From: Ureibacillus composti | Lineage (GTDB): Bacteria; Bacillota; Bacilli; Bacillales_A; Planococcaceae | Direction of reading: 5' to 3' | DNA: 64,000 nucleotides | NCBI GenBank assembly: GCA_030348875.1 | Contig: JAUCEP010000002.1 | Coordinates: 3,613,001-3,677,000, forward strand | Part shown: piece by piece, positions 36,449 to 45,480 of the stretch | How the letters are laid out: each line of letters starts with the position of its first letter | Numbering within the stretch: position 1 is the first letter of the stretch | Translations under genes and position numbers: made by a program | Notes under the pieces: model-generated | What the model was told of the DNA's origin: nothing | Databases searched by the model: none | The model's input: only the letters and a program-made list of their open reading frames with translations

Positions 36449-37633
36449 CTATTTATCGTTTAGCGCTACAATTCCAGGAAGTTCTTTCCCTTCCATCAGT
36501 TCAAGAGACGCACCGCCACCAGTAGAAATATGATCCATTTGGTCTGCAACTTCGAATTTTTCTACTGCTGCAGCGGAATCTCCTCCACCGATAATTGTAT
36601 AGCCTTCTGTTTTCGCCATAGCTTCTGCTACAGTTTTTGTTCCATTTGCAAACTTGTCCATTTCGAACACACCCATAGGCCCGTTCCAAATAATTAGTTT
36701 AGAACTTTCAATGACATCAGCGTATAAATCTGCTGTTTTAGGACCAATATCTAGACCCATCCAGTCTTCTGGGATTGAATCAATATCAACCACTTTTGTT
36801 TCAGCATCTTTTGAAAATTCATTAGCTACAACCGCATCTATTGGTAAATAAAGTTTTACCCCTTTTTCTTCTGCTTTTTGAATGAAGGAGTTGGCAAGTT
36901 CAATCTTATCTTCCTCAAGTAGAGATTTTCCGATTGAGTACCCTTGCGCTTTACTAAATGTGAATGAAAGTCCACCACCAATAATTAGGTTGTCTACTTT
37001 ATCTAGTAAATTTTCGATTACGCCGATTTTATCTTTTACTTTTGCTCCACCGATAATTGCCGTAAATGCTCTTTCCGGATTAGATAATGCTTTTCCTAGT
37101 ACGTCTAATTCCTTCATCATTAATAGACCAGATACCGCAGGAATGTGTTTTGCAATTCCTTCAGTTGAAGCATGTGCACGGTGAGCGGCACCAAATGCAT
37201 CATTTACATATAAATCAGCTAATTTTGCAAAACTTTTCGCAAGTTCTTCATCGTTTTTTTCTTCGCCTTTGTGGAAACGAACATTTTCAAGTAATACGAT
37301 GTCGCCGTCTTCCATTTTTGCAACTGCTTGCTCAACAGTTTCACCGATTGATTCATCTAATTTTGTAACCGGCTTGTTCATGATTTCCGCTAAACGTTCC
37401 CCAACAGCTGTTAAACGCATATCTTCATTTACTTCACCTTTTGGTCGACCTAAGTGTGAAGCTAAAATAACTTTTGCACCTGACTCAACTAATTGTTGAA
37501 TTGTTGGAATTGCCGCACGAATACGTGTTTCATCTGTAATTTTACCTTCCTCCATCGGAACGTTAAAATCTACGCGGACAAAAACTCGCTTGCCTTTTAC
37601 ATCGACATCATTCATCGTCTTCTTCAAAAACAT
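36449..37633 (-). CDS. pgk: Phosphoglycerate kinase
   Basis: 394 residues. Substrate-binding marks RVDFNVPM and [10 protein letters not shown] in the N-domain; nucleotide marks [14 protein letters not shown] and [15 protein letters not shown], and the C-terminal [14 protein letters not shown] and [18 protein letters not shown]. Makes ATP and 3-phosphoglycerate. First gene after a 386-bp gap behind gapA, so it may have its own promoter. Confidence 0.98.
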   Translation of the reverse strand: MFLKKTMNDVDVKGKRVFVRVDFNVPMEEGKITDETRIRAAIPTIQQLVESGAKVILASHLGRPKGEVNEDMRLTAVGERLAEIMNKPVTKLDESIGETVEQAVAKMEDGDIVLLENVRFHKGEEKNDEELAKSFAKLADLYVNDAFGAAHRAHASTEGIAKHIPAVSGLLMMKELDVLGKALSNPERAFTAIIGGAKVKDKIGVIENLLDKVDNLIIGGGLSFTFSKAQGYSIGKSLLEEDKIELANSFIQKAEEKGVKLYLPIDAVVANEFSKDAETKVVDIDSIPEDWMGLDIGPKTADLYADVIESSKLIIWNGPMGVFEMDKFANGTKTVAEAMAKTEGYTIIGGGDSAAAVEKFEVADQMDHISTGGGASLELMEGKELPGIVALNDK

Positions 37634-38019
37634 GAAGAAACCTCCTTCATTTTGCTACTTTTAGACTTTCCTATTATTACTTTCTTTAACACATAATAGT
37701 CTATCAAAAGTCATTTAGGTATGTCTCATTTCACTACTATTTTATTTATCTACATAAAGAAGGAGCGATGGGTAATCCACCGCTCCTTTTACCCTCCATT
37801 ATTATAAATGGAAATAAATATAAAGGCTATACTTTTTGTGTTGAAAATCCTTAAATATGTTACACTTTTTTCTCCATCTAAATTTCTCTACCATACTGTA
37901 AATTTGCCCCTGTGAGTGATACGCCTACATGGAAATTGAAGCAGTAAGGAGAATATAAATTCAGGACGTCATTTCAATTCAGCATTTCAATAGTATGTCA
38001 CATTAGACATAGTCAAAGT
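37634..38019. other. 386-bp gap between gapA and pgk
   Basis: It contains the hairpin at 37761-37787 and otherwise AT-rich sequence. No gene or RNA recognised. Such a long break suggests pgk and the genes after it have a promoter separate from cggR-gapA. Confidence 0.45.
37761..37790 (-). terminator. Hairpin, probable terminator in gapA-pgk gap
   Basis: GGAGCG-A-TGG and CCA-C-CGCTCC around a 5-base loop; T-rich tails of modest quality on both sides. Confidence 0.55.
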
Positions 38020-39030
38020 TTATTTATTAAACCCTTGTTGTGAAATATATTTTGCTAATTCCATTAATCGAGTTGAATAACCAATTTCATTGTCATACCA
38101 AGCAAGCACTTTGATCATATTATTATCTAATACCATTGTTGAAAGTCCATCAACAGTAGATGAATGATGATTACCGTTATAATCGATTGAAACTAATGGT
38201 AACTCATTGTAGTCGAGAATACCTTTTAGTTCACCATTTGCTGCTTCTTTTAATGCATTATTTACATCATCAATTGTGACATTTTCTTTTAATTCTGCAA
38301 CTAAGTCCACACATGATACATTCGGAGTCGGAACACGCATAGAAAAGCCATCTAATTTTCCTTTTAAATGCGGAAGTACTTTAGCAACTGCAATGGCTGC
38401 CCCTGTTGTTGTTGGAATCATAGAAACTGCCCCAGCACGTGCTCTTCTCGGATCACTATGTGGGAAGTCTAAAATACGTTGATCATTTGTATATGAGTGA
38501 ATTGTCGTCATAAGACCACGGACAATTCCAAACTTTTCGTCTAACACTTTCGCAACAGGCGCTAAACAGTTCGTCGTACATGATGCGTTTGAAATGACAT
38601 CTTGTGTCGGATCGTACAGAGTATGGTTAACACCCATTACGTATGTTGGCATATCCCCTTTTGCAGGTGCTGAAAGAATTGCTTTTTTCGCACCAGCTTG
38701 AACGTGCTTGCCTACATCCTCCATTGAACGGAATCGACCAGTAGCTTCTACAACTACATCAACATCTAATTCGCCCCATGGTAATTTAGCAGGGTCAGGC
38801 TCAGAGATTACTTGAACTCGTTTGCCGTTTACGATAAATGCATCATCTTCTGAACCAACTTCTGCATCATAGATTCCATGAATTGAATCGTATTTAAGTA
38901 AATGTGCCAGTTGATGCGCATCCGTTAAATCATTAACTGCCACAACTTCAAATTCTTCTTGTTTCATTGCTTCACGAAATACTAGTCTTCCAATTCTTCC
39001 AAAACCGTTTATTGCAATTTTTACCGCCAT
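38020..39030 (-). CDS. gapA: Glyceraldehyde-3-phosphate dehydrogenase (glycolytic)
   Basis: 336 residues. NAD-binding start INGFGRIGRLVFRE, catalytic Cys in SNASCTTNCLAPV (about 149-161), His in the strand TTIHSYTNDQ region, and PTPNVSCVDLVAEL. D32 in VAVNDLTDA favours NAD over NADP, the sign of the catabolic GapA rather than GapB. Directly follows cggR by 78 bases. Confidence 0.97.
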   Translation of the reverse strand: MAVKIAINGFGRIGRLVFREAMKQEEFEVVAVNDLTDAHQLAHLLKYDSIHGIYDAEVGSEDDAFIVNGKRVQVISEPDPAKLPWGELDVDVVVEATGRFRSMEDVGKHVQAGAKKAILSAPAKGDMPTYVMGVNHTLYDPTQDVISNASCTTNCLAPVAKVLDEKFGIVRGLMTTIHSYTNDQRILDFPHSDPRRARAGAVSMIPTTTGAAIAVAKVLPHLKGKLDGFSMRVPTPNVSCVDLVAELKENVTIDDVNNALKEAANGELKGILDYNELPLVSIDYNGNHHSSTVDGLSTMVLDNNMIKVLAWYDNEIGYSTRLMELAKYISQQGFNK

Positions 39031-39108
39031 AAGTTAACTTCCTCCATATAATCAATTTTTAGAATAAGTTTCTAGGCTACCTCACAACAGTGTAGCCTTT
39101 CTTAAAGT

Positions 39109-40137
39109 TTATAAACCCTCAATAATTCGATTTGCACAAGCCTCATCTGTGATTAAAACCGTTTGTTTCGGTGCATTTTTGAAATAAGCATTAAGTGCCT
39201 TTGCCTTGTTTGCTCCACCAGCAATCGCAATAATATTTGGACTACTTTTCACCTGTTCAAGTTGAATTCCAATCGTGTTAATTCGGTATACGATTTGACC
39301 AGATTCATCAAAATAATAACCAAATGCTTCCCCAACAGCTTTGCTCACTTTTAAAAGGTCAATAATTTCTGAGCTCGTATTTCTTCGAGTGGCCATTTCT
39401 TTCGCAGTACCAATGCCGTGGATGACAAGGTCGATATTGTCATATATCTCAAGCATTTCTTTAACTTTTGGCTCTTCTAGCATAAGCTCATATGCTTGCT
39501 CACTTAAATATTCTGGAAAATATAATGTCCTATATGTAGCCTTACATTTGTTTGCAAACTCTGCTACTAACGTGTTTGCTTGGTTTTCCAATTCTTCACC
39601 TATACTCCCACGAGCAGCAATAAATCGTAAAGTATTTAGCGATTTAACTGGAGATAAATGATTGGCTAGCGCTGCAACAGACGAACCACCTGTAACTGCA
39701 ACATCATTGTTCTTTTTCGCAAGATCCATTAAAAGCGTAACCGCTTCTTTCCCTAATAATGTTGATACACTTTGGTCGCTTTCAAGATCACCCGGAACAA
39801 TAATGACTTTATTTATTCCCAATATGGACGATAGCGTTGTTTCCTTTGCTTTTAGTCCGGAAAGCTCCTGAAATAAAGGCTTTAATTGCTCAATGATGAC
39901 ACGCCCATGTTCTGTAGAAATCATGCCTTTTTGTGTAATCTCAATTAAATTTTGTTCCTTCAGTAAGGTCGTTTCATTTCTTACTTCTCGTTCAGATAAT
40001 TGCAATGAATCGATTAACACTCTTCTTCCTATCGGTCCACTTGCATCAATCATTTGGAGAACACGATACCTAACCTGAATTAAACTGAACATTTCCGGTA
40101 CAATTGACCGAACTGCGTCTTCATATCCTTTGATCAC
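39109..40137 (-). CDS. cggR: CggR, central glycolytic gene repressor
   Basis: 342 residues from the GTG at 40137. This start gives the N-terminal length of B. subtilis CggR and leaves the operator outside the gene; the longer open frame to 40182 would run through it. N-terminal winged helix (about 20-75, GPIGRRVLIDSLQLSEREVR), then the SorC-type effector domain with VTGGSSVAALANHL, ARGSIGEELENQ, HGIGTAKEMATRRN and IAIAGGANKAKAL. Fructose 1,6-bisphosphate releases it from DNA in the family. First gene of the cggR-gapA unit. Confidence 0.95.
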   Translation of the reverse strand: MIKGYEDAVRSIVPEMFSLIQVRYRVLQMIDASGPIGRRVLIDSLQLSEREVRNETTLLKEQNLIEITQKGMISTEHGRVIIEQLKPLFQELSGLKAKETTLSSILGINKVIIVPGDLESDQSVSTLLGKEAVTLLMDLAKKNNDVAVTGGSSVAALANHLSPVKSLNTLRFIAARGSIGEELENQANTLVAEFANKCKATYRTLYFPEYLSEQAYELMLEEPKVKEMLEIYDNIDLVIHGIGTAKEMATRRNTSSEIIDLLKVSKAVGEAFGYYFDESGQIVYRINTIGIQLEQVKSSPNIIAIAGGANKAKALNAYFKNAPKQTVLITDEACANRIIEGL

Positions 40138-40162
40138 ATCATACACACCTACCAATACACCA

Positions 40163-40203
40163 CTTGGACAACTTTGCCCCACTGGTACAAAAATGCCCCA
40201 CTA
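40163..40203 (-). promoter_or_regulatory. CggR operator
   Basis: Two direct copies of GGGGCA followed by GT-CC-type half-sites (minus strand: AGTGGGGCA, then GTACCA, then AGTGGGGCA, then GTCCAAG), arranged like the B. subtilis CggR operator upstream of cggR-gapA. It ends 26 bases before the chosen start. Confidence 0.8.
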
Positions 40204-40269
40204 GGAGTAAAAAAATAACTTTCTAAACTAATTATACATATTTGAGGATAATACTACAAATTTTTTTCC

Positions 40270-40509
40270 TTACTTTACTTTATTCAATTCTTCATATAAT
40301 GTCACATAATCTAAAATTCCATATTGTAAAATCTGTTCATTATATTCAACGACAGGAATCATAATCATAAATTTTTCATGTAATTCATGGTTTTCTTCTA
40401 TATTAATAAGCTCTATGTCAAATTGTAATTCTTCTTGAACCAGTTTTAGTGTCATGAGCCCGTCAGTACAAAGTGAACAATTGGGTCTGCTATAAAATTT
40501 TACGTTCAT
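40270..40509 (-). CDS. Glutaredoxin/thioredoxin-fold small protein
   Basis: 79 residues from the ATG at 40509 with AAGGAGG upstream; the open frame extends further without support. KFYSRPNCSLCTDGL has a C-x-x-C redox site (residues about 10-13, NCSLC), and MIPVVEYNEQIL holds the cis-Pro. It resembles the short YruB/NrdH/glutaredoxin-like proteins found beside cggR in Bacillales. Partner unknown. Confidence 0.8.
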   Translation of the reverse strand: MNVKFYSRPNCSLCTDGLMTLKLVQEELQFDIELINIEENHELHEKFMIMIPVVEYNEQILQYGILDYVTLYEELNKVK

Positions 40510-40636
40510 AAAAGCCTCCTTGAAAAATAATTTATTTAATAAGCATCTCAAAGTTGTCATGAATAATCAAATAAAAGTTACACAAACTATATTCTGTACT
40601 CTTTTGTACTATAACTTTCTGGGAGGATTTTAACGT

Positions 40637-41257
40637 ATGGAAAACCAATTCACAAATGAATCTCAAACAACTCAAGGGAATATGCCCCTTTCAATGAATC
40701 ATGGTGCTCACGAAGTGCTAGATGTTCATGAAGTATTAAGTGCTTCAATTGCTGGTCTAAACCAATTTATTCTTTTACGTCCACATGTACAAGATCAAGA
40801 ACTTCTTAATATTTTGGACAGACAGTATGCATTTATGCTTGATGAATATAATATTACGGCAGAATGCTTTAAAACAGGTCAAGATCCAAGCCACCCAACT
40901 CGTTCTTACAAAATGCAAATGGGCAATGATTCAAAATATGGCCTAACACCAAGCCAACCTAAAAAGCCTATGACTTCTGCAAGTGAATTGAATGACGGTA
41001 TTATTTCTGGGTTCTTATTATCTTGCCACAAAATGGGGGCAACTGGTAAAACAACTGCTGCATTAGAAGCGACAAACCCAGTAGTTCGTCGTGTTCTTCA
41101 AGACTCTGTGCCAAACTGTATCGAAATGGCATACGAGTTATCTCTTTACCAAAACAAACACGGCTATTACCAAATTCCACAATTATCACCTTCAGACATG
41201 CAAGCAATGTTAAACATGTACGGACAAGCTGATAAAGCTAAAGATATGCCTAACTAA
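40637..41257 (+). CDS. CotF-like spore coat protein
   Basis: 206 residues, GGGAGGATT before the ATG. Two helical coat-family regions (about 24-75, HEVLDVHEVLSASIAGLNQF; about 115-190, ELNDGIISGFLLSCHKMGAT to YQNKHGYYQIPQLSP). The pattern matches CotF-type coat proteins of sporulating Bacillales. It shows that the organism forms endospores, or at least descends from spore formers. It is monocistronic and ends before a terminator. Confidence 0.8.
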   Translation: MENQFTNESQTTQGNMPLSMNHGAHEVLDVHEVLSASIAGLNQFILLRPHVQDQELLNILDRQYAFMLDEYNITAECFKTGQDPSHPTRSYKMQMGNDSKYGLTPSQPKKPMTSASELNDGIISGFLLSCHKMGATGKTTAALEATNPVVRRVLQDSVPNCIEMAYELSLYQNKHGYYQIPQLSPSDMQAMLNMYGQADKAKDMPN

Positions 41258-41394
41258 TAAGCCGCGCTTGCTACTTGAGCTGGATGAAGGCATGAGTGAG
41301 CAAAAGCAGAATTACTCGGGCGCTGTGACGGCTGATTAAAAGTGAAGCGTAAGGCTTACAATATCCTCTGTGTAGAAAAGCAGAGGGAAAGATC

Positions 41395-41435
41395 AATCCA
41401 TTCTGTGCTATGCAGGCACAGAGTGGATTTTTTTA
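41395..41435 (+). terminator. Terminator after CotF-like gene
   Basis: AATCCATTCTGTGC and GCACAGAGTGGATT around a 7-base loop, then seven T. Confidence 0.85.
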
Positions 41436-41543
41436 ATGGGGATTTCTTTGTGCAAATTGTTTGAAATACTGATATACACTTTGATGAAAAGGATTTTGTT
41501 TTGATTTACGATACGAGATCCTCTTCATACAGTCGCTGGCCCG

Positions 41544-41710
41544 ATGAAGTTCATTTCCATTTCCTCCTCTTCCTAATTTTGAACTTCATTACCCAGATGA
41601 AGTTCATTTACATTCTTGCTCTCTCTAATTTTGAACTTCATGCACCTAATGAAGTTCATTCCCCGTGCTCTCCTTCCCAATTTTGAACTTCATGCACCCA
41701 ATGAAGTTCA
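41544..41710. repeat. Tandem hairpin array, 52-53 bp period
   Basis: ATGAAGTTCA occurs at 41544, 41597, 41649 and 41701, and its inverse TGAACTTCAT follows each of the first three after about 25 bases, so three hairpins and a half are formed. The sequence between arms is pyrimidine-rich and ends in AATTT before the inverse arm. No cas gene is near. Confidence 0.85.
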
Positions 41711-41737
41711 TTTCATTCACCACCCAACAACATAAAA

Positions 41738-41774
41738 AAACCACCGCATTCAATAATAATGAATACGGTGGTTT
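41738..41774 (-). terminator. Strong hairpin, leftward terminator
   Basis: AAACCACCGCATTC and GAATACGGTGGTTT (one mismatch) around nine bases; on the minus strand it runs into seven T. Confidence 0.6.
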
Positions 41775-41913
41775 ACTATTTAAAAACCTCAAACTAACTA
41801 TTTGCTATTAAAACTCTAACGATCTCGAACATCTATTAGGAAATATCAACATTAAAAGAAATTATTTACTTTATTAGAAAGATATTTTATCAAAATTAGT
41901 TTAAAGAGAATGA

Positions 41914-41966
41914 AAAAGGGATAAAATAAATTGGTACAGTAATTTCCTTTTATCCCATTTTTTTCA
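41914..41966 (-). terminator. Terminator after tRNA-Arg
   Basis: AAAGGGATAAAA and TTTTATCCCATTTTTTT form a long stem with a 21-base loop; usable on both strands. It lies 85 bases beyond the tRNA 3' end. Confidence 0.6.
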
Positions 41967-42050
41967 TTCTTACTGTATTGGTTAGGCTGCTATACTAATC
42001 AATACAGTGAGGTCTAACTATTAAAAAGGTTTATATTTGAAACAGTAAAA

Positions 42051-42125
42051 TGGCGCCCTCGGAGGGAATCGAACCCCCAGCGGAAGAACCGGAATCTTCA
42101 GTGTTATCCATTACACCACGAGGAC
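42051..42125 (-). tRNA. tRNA-Arg (CCG)
   Basis: 75 nt with encoded CCA (42053-42051). Acceptor GTCCTCG / CGAGGGC (one G-U), anticodon stem GAAGA / TCTTC with loop TTCCGGT, giving anticodon CCG for Arg CGG codons; T arm GGGGGTTCGATTCCCTC-type. B. subtilis also has an Arg(CCG) tRNA next to clpP. Confidence 0.95.
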
Positions 42126-42534
42126 TAAATATATTATTAGGTACTACTCGTAACGATGTTGAAAACTGAATAATAAATCATTCGTAAAAATGTATACATT
42201 TAAAAACACGGACCACATTATTATACAAATTTCCCTCATACAAATCAACTATTTAATTTCATAAAATTAAACTTTCAATTGTTTTATTTTCAACATAGAG
42301 GACATTGACACTATTACTTACTCCACATGTACCGAAATAATATATAAATTATCATCATTTCCCCCTGTATCGTCACTTCTGAATGTTAATTGCACTTTCT
42401 TCATATATATAAAAAAGGCAGACTTAACATTTGACCATCCTTGACTATTCAGAGTATGATACTGTTATAGCTGAAATAACATTAAAATTCAGCATTGTAG
42501 AATACGATCAAATTTCTATTAGGAGGATTTCACA
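42126..42534. other. 409-bp region upstream of clpP
   Basis: AT-rich divergent region. The CtsR site and promoter at 42430-42461 are the only recognisable elements. Confidence 0.5.
42430..42461 (+). promoter_or_regulatory. clpP promoter with CtsR operator
   Basis: TTGACC, 18 bases, TATGAT is a sigma-A-like promoter. On the minus strand the same bases read AGTCAAGGATGGTCAAA, two GTCAA heptads as in the CtsR repressor consensus (RGTCAAANANRGTCAAA), so the operator overlaps the -35. Confidence 0.75.
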
Positions 42535-43128
42535 ATGAATTTAATTCCTACAGTTATTGAACAAACAAATCGCGGTGAACGTGCATACGATATTTACTCA
42601 CGCTTACTTAAAGACCGCATCATTTTATTAGGAAGTGCAATTGATGACAATGTGGCTAACTCTATTGTTGCTCAATTATTATTCCTAGAAGCTGAAGATC
42701 CAGAGAAAGACATTTCTCTTTACATCAACTCTCCAGGTGGTTCAATTACAGCAGGTATGGCAATCTATGACACAATGCAATTCATTAAACCTAAAGTTTC
42801 AACAATTTGTATTGGTATGGCTGCATCAATGGGTGCTTTCTTACTTACTGCAGGTGAGCCAGGAAAACGTTATGCATTACCAAATGCTGAAGTTATGATT
42901 CACCAACCACTAGGCGGTGCACAAGGTCAAGCTACTGAAATTGAAATTGCTGCGAAACGTATTCTATTCTTACGCGATAAATTAAATGGAATTTTAGCAG
43001 AACGCTCTGGTCAACCAATAGAGACAATCGCTAGAGATACAGACCGTGACAATTTCATGACTGCTGAACAAGCAAAAGAATACGGTTTAATTGACCACAT
43101 CATTACTCGTAGCGAAAAATCAAAATAA
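42535..43128 (+). CDS. clpP: ClpP, ATP-dependent protease proteolytic subunit
   Basis: 197 residues, standard length, AGGAGG before the ATG. Catalytic triad: Ser in GMAASMGAF (about 97), His in MIHQPLGG (about 122), Asp in [10 protein letters not shown] (about 171). It forms a tetradecameric barrel fed by ClpX or ClpC. The heat-shock CtsR operator upstream matches known control in Bacillales. Closed by a strong terminator. Confidence 0.98.
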   Translation: MNLIPTVIEQTNRGERAYDIYSRLLKDRIILLGSAIDDNVANSIVAQLLFLEAEDPEKDISLYINSPGGSITAGMAIYDTMQFIKPKVSTICIGMAASMGAFLLTAGEPGKRYALPNAEVMIHQPLGGAQGQATEIEIAAKRILFLRDKLNGILAERSGQPIETIARDTDRDNFMTAEQAKEYGLIDHIITRSEKSK

Positions 43129-43145
43129 TTTCTTGCCAAGCGAAA

Positions 43146-43176
43146 AGCTGTCCGAATTAATTGGACAGCTTTTTTA
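43146..43176. terminator. Bidirectional terminator, clpP / esterase
   Basis: AGCTGTCC and GGACAGCT around nine bases, with A- and T-runs on both sides; it serves the convergent clpP and esterase genes. Confidence 0.85.
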
Positions 43177-43190
43177 TGTTTTAACACTTC

Positions 43191-43823
43191 CTACACACCA
43201 AAATATTTTTCAATTTCATCTACTAATGGTTGTGTTACAAAATGCCCACCAGTATAAGGATAATGCTGAACAAGGGCACCTTTTTCTTCAAAGAATTCTT
43301 TACTTTGCTCACTCCAATTATAAGGAATGACCTGATCCTGTTCCCCATGAGCAAGTAGAATTCGCACATTGTTCATTGGTGCGTGTTGCATCTCTTGCAC
43401 CACGATTTGAGGTAAATACCCGCTTAATGAAACGATTCCTGCCAGTTTCTTCCCTAATATCGTAACAAGAGATTGACTAAGTATTGCTCCTTGACTAAAT
43501 CCTAATAAAAATAATTGATTAGCATCGATTGGATATTCCTCCACTGCTTCATTGATAAACTCCTCAATATCATGAATTATTTTTACAAAAGGTTCTCGAT
43601 GCGGTACGCCAATACGTTCAATGGTAAAAAACGAAAAACCCGGTGGCTGACTAATAGGCCCTCTTAAACTAAAGATAAAGTAATTCTGTTTCACCGCTTG
43701 TAGAATGGATGGTAAATCCTGTTCATTACTTCCCATACCATGCATAACAAAAATTGCAGGATACGACTTTCCTTCAGCCTTCTCTTGCGGTTCACTTAAT
43801 GAATAAAACAGTTGTGATTTCAA
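43191..43823 (-). CDS. Phospholipase/carboxylesterase-like alpha/beta hydrolase
   Basis: 210 residues. Oxyanion region FVMHGMGSNEQDL (about 25-37), nucleophile elbow LGFSQGAILS (Ser about 115), Asp in HGEQDQVIPY, His in TGGHFVT. It fits the YpfH/carboxylesterase-type family with broad activity. No signal peptide, so cytoplasmic. Convergent with clpP and seemingly monocistronic. Confidence 0.85.
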   Translation of the reverse strand: MKSQLFYSLSEPQEKAEGKSYPAIFVMHGMGSNEQDLPSILQAVKQNYFIFSLRGPISQPPGFSFFTIERIGVPHREPFVKIIHDIEEFINEAVEEYPIDANQLFLLGFSQGAILSQSLVTILGKKLAGIVSLSGYLPQIVVQEMQHAPMNNVRILLAHGEQDQVIPYNWSEQSKEFFEEKGALVQHYPYTGGHFVTQPLVDEIEKYFGV

Positions 43824-44067
43824 TTGTTCTTTCCTCCATATCTACTGCTTTCCTAAATTGATTTTATAAGTATTCCCCAAAAATCAATTTTGCCCTATCT
43901 AATCTGTGTTGACTTAACGTTACCATTATTTTGTTTGTTAAGGCAATTCTGAAATATCATTTCGAAATAACCTAGTGAAGTGATTCAGGAGCAGAATGTC
44001 ACTACATAAGTGAAATTTACGTCTGAGTAATTTATTTTTGTGAAATACTAAATGCAGATAAAAAAAT

Positions 44068-44092
44068 GCTCGCAAAAAAATTTGCGAGCGTT
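44068..44092 (-). terminator. Terminator after crh
   Basis: GCTCGCAAA and TTTGCGAGC around AAAA-rich loop; T-run on the minus strand, 20 bases past the crh stop. Confidence 0.85.
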
Positions 44093-44111
44093 TACAAAAG
44101 TTTATAAAATT

Positions 44112-44369
44112 TTAATCTGCCTTTTGGATAATTGAAGAAAGACCTTTAATTGCGTCAGATTCGTCACTACCATCTGCAATTAGAGTAACTGTAGTTCCAC
44201 GTGCGATTGCTAAACTCATGATGCCCATAATCGATTTAGCGTTAACCTTTTTCTCTTCTTTCTTTAAATATACCTCTGCTTTATAACGATTCGCTTCTTG
44301 AACGAATAAAGCAGCCTGTCTAGCTTGTAACCCAGTTTTCAACTTAACCTCAACATTGGTTTCAACCAT
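44112..44369 (-). CDS. crh: Crh, HPr-like catabolite repression protein
   Basis: 85 residues. The HPr fold is kept, but position 15, the phosphohistidine in HPr, is Gln (TGLQARQAA), and Ser46 in KSIMGIMSL is present. That makes it Crh rather than HPr: it cannot carry PTS phosphate but is phosphorylated on Ser46 by HprK (encoded at 59823) and acts with CcpA. Last gene of the rapZ-glmR-whiA-crh series. Confidence 0.95.
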   Translation of the reverse strand: MVETNVEVKLKTGLQARQAALFVQEANRYKAEVYLKKEEKKVNAKSIMGIMSLAIARGTTVTLIADGSDESDAIKGLSSIIQKAD

Positions 44370-44466
44370 TTCGCAAACATCCTTTCACAACCGATCATCA
44401 ATATAATTTTATCTTATCTAAATTATATGAAAAGAACAATGTATCATTCTTTAATTTTTTGTAACT

Positions 44467-45411
44467 TTATCTAATTTGTTCTCCATTGCGTAACGAATTC
44501 GCAATTTCATCTATCTTACGTAAGCGATGATTCACGCCCGATTTACTCACGACCCCAGTAGAAACCATTTCACCTAACTCTTTTAAGGTAACATCTTGGT
44601 ATTCTACACGTAGTCTTGCAATCTCACGTAACTTTTCGGGTAATTGGTCAAGTCCAATTGTATTTTCAATAAAACGGATATTTTCTACTTGTCGCAATGC
44701 CGCACCGATTGTTTTATTTAAATTTGCCGTTTCACAGTTAACGATACGATTTACACTATTTCTCATATCACGAACAATTCGTACATCTTCAAATTTCAAC
44801 ATTGCTTGGAATGCGCCAACTAGCCCTAAAAAGTCAGAAATTTTTTCTGCCTCTTTTAAGTAAGTTACATATCCTTTTTTACGTTCTATTGTCTTAGCAT
44901 TTAACTGAAATTTATTCATTAGGTTTGCTAATGCTTCGCCATGCTCTTTATATAATGAATAGATTTCGAGATGATACGAAGAAGTTTCAGGGTTATTAAC
45001 AGAGCCACCTGCTAAAAATGCCCCACGCAAGTATGCTCTTATTTGGCTTTTTTTCGCTAATAATACATTGGGAATCGTATGATCAAATTGAAAATCTTCA
45101 GAAATAATTTCTAAATCCGTTAAAAGTTCTCGTGCACCATCACGGACACGACAAATATACACATTGTTTTTCTTTAACCGCATCTTTTTACGAACTAGTA
45201 ATTCAACATTATATGGATAAAGTTTCTTTACAATTGTATATAGTCTTCTAGCAATTGCTGCGTTTTCAGTTTGAACATCGATACTTAGTTGTCTGTTCGT
45301 AAATGATAACGAGCCATTCATTTGAATAAGTGCAGATACTTCCGCTTTTAAACAATCATCGTCAGCTTCAACTTGCGTAAGTTCCTTTTTCGTTTCTGAT
45401 GCAAATGACAT
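44467..45411 (-). CDS. whiA: WhiA, sporulation/cell-division DNA-binding protein
   Basis: 314 residues. N-terminal degenerate LAGLIDADG-type region (about 90-190, [20 protein letters not shown]) and C-terminal HTH (about 225-305, [20 protein letters not shown] then [20 protein letters not shown]). In Bacillus it affects division and chromosome segregation; in actinomycetes sporulation. It follows glmR by 69 bases. Confidence 0.95.
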   Translation of the reverse strand: MSFASETKKELTQVEADDDCLKAEVSALIQMNGSLSFTNRQLSIDVQTENAAIARRLYTIVKKLYPYNVELLVRKKMRLKKNNVYICRVRDGARELLTDLEIISEDFQFDHTIPNVLLAKKSQIRAYLRGAFLAGGSVNNPETSSYHLEIYSLYKEHGEALANLMNKFQLNAKTIERKKGYVTYLKEAEKISDFLGLVGAFQAMLKFEDVRIVRDMRNSVNRIVNCETANLNKTIGAALRQVENIRFIENTIGLDQLPEKLREIARLRVEYQDVTLKELGEMVSTGVVSKSGVNHRLRKIDEIANSLRNGEQIR

Positions 45412-45480
45412 GTCTTATAACCCCCTTTCAAAATATGTATGAGAATAATCATAACATATACAACCCTAAATGAGGTATAT

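Larger units (their letters stand above)
41258..42050. other. 793-bp intergenic stretch between coat gene and tRNA-Arg
   Basis: It holds the coat-gene terminator (41395-41434), the hairpin array (41544-41710), and two more hairpins at 41738-41774 and 41914-41966. No protein gene is supported; an open frame at 41501-41686 is made of the repeats. Confidence 0.6.

Noticed and set aside
36501-37368. Several open frames opposite or within pgk
   Set aside because: They are shadows of a highly conserved gene and have no ribosome sites.
41501-41686. 61-residue open frame
   Set aside because: It is made of the hairpin array and has no ribosome site.
41544-41710. CRISPR array
   Set aside because: The repeats are short palindromic arms, the sequence between them is itself similar from unit to unit, and no cas gene is in the window.
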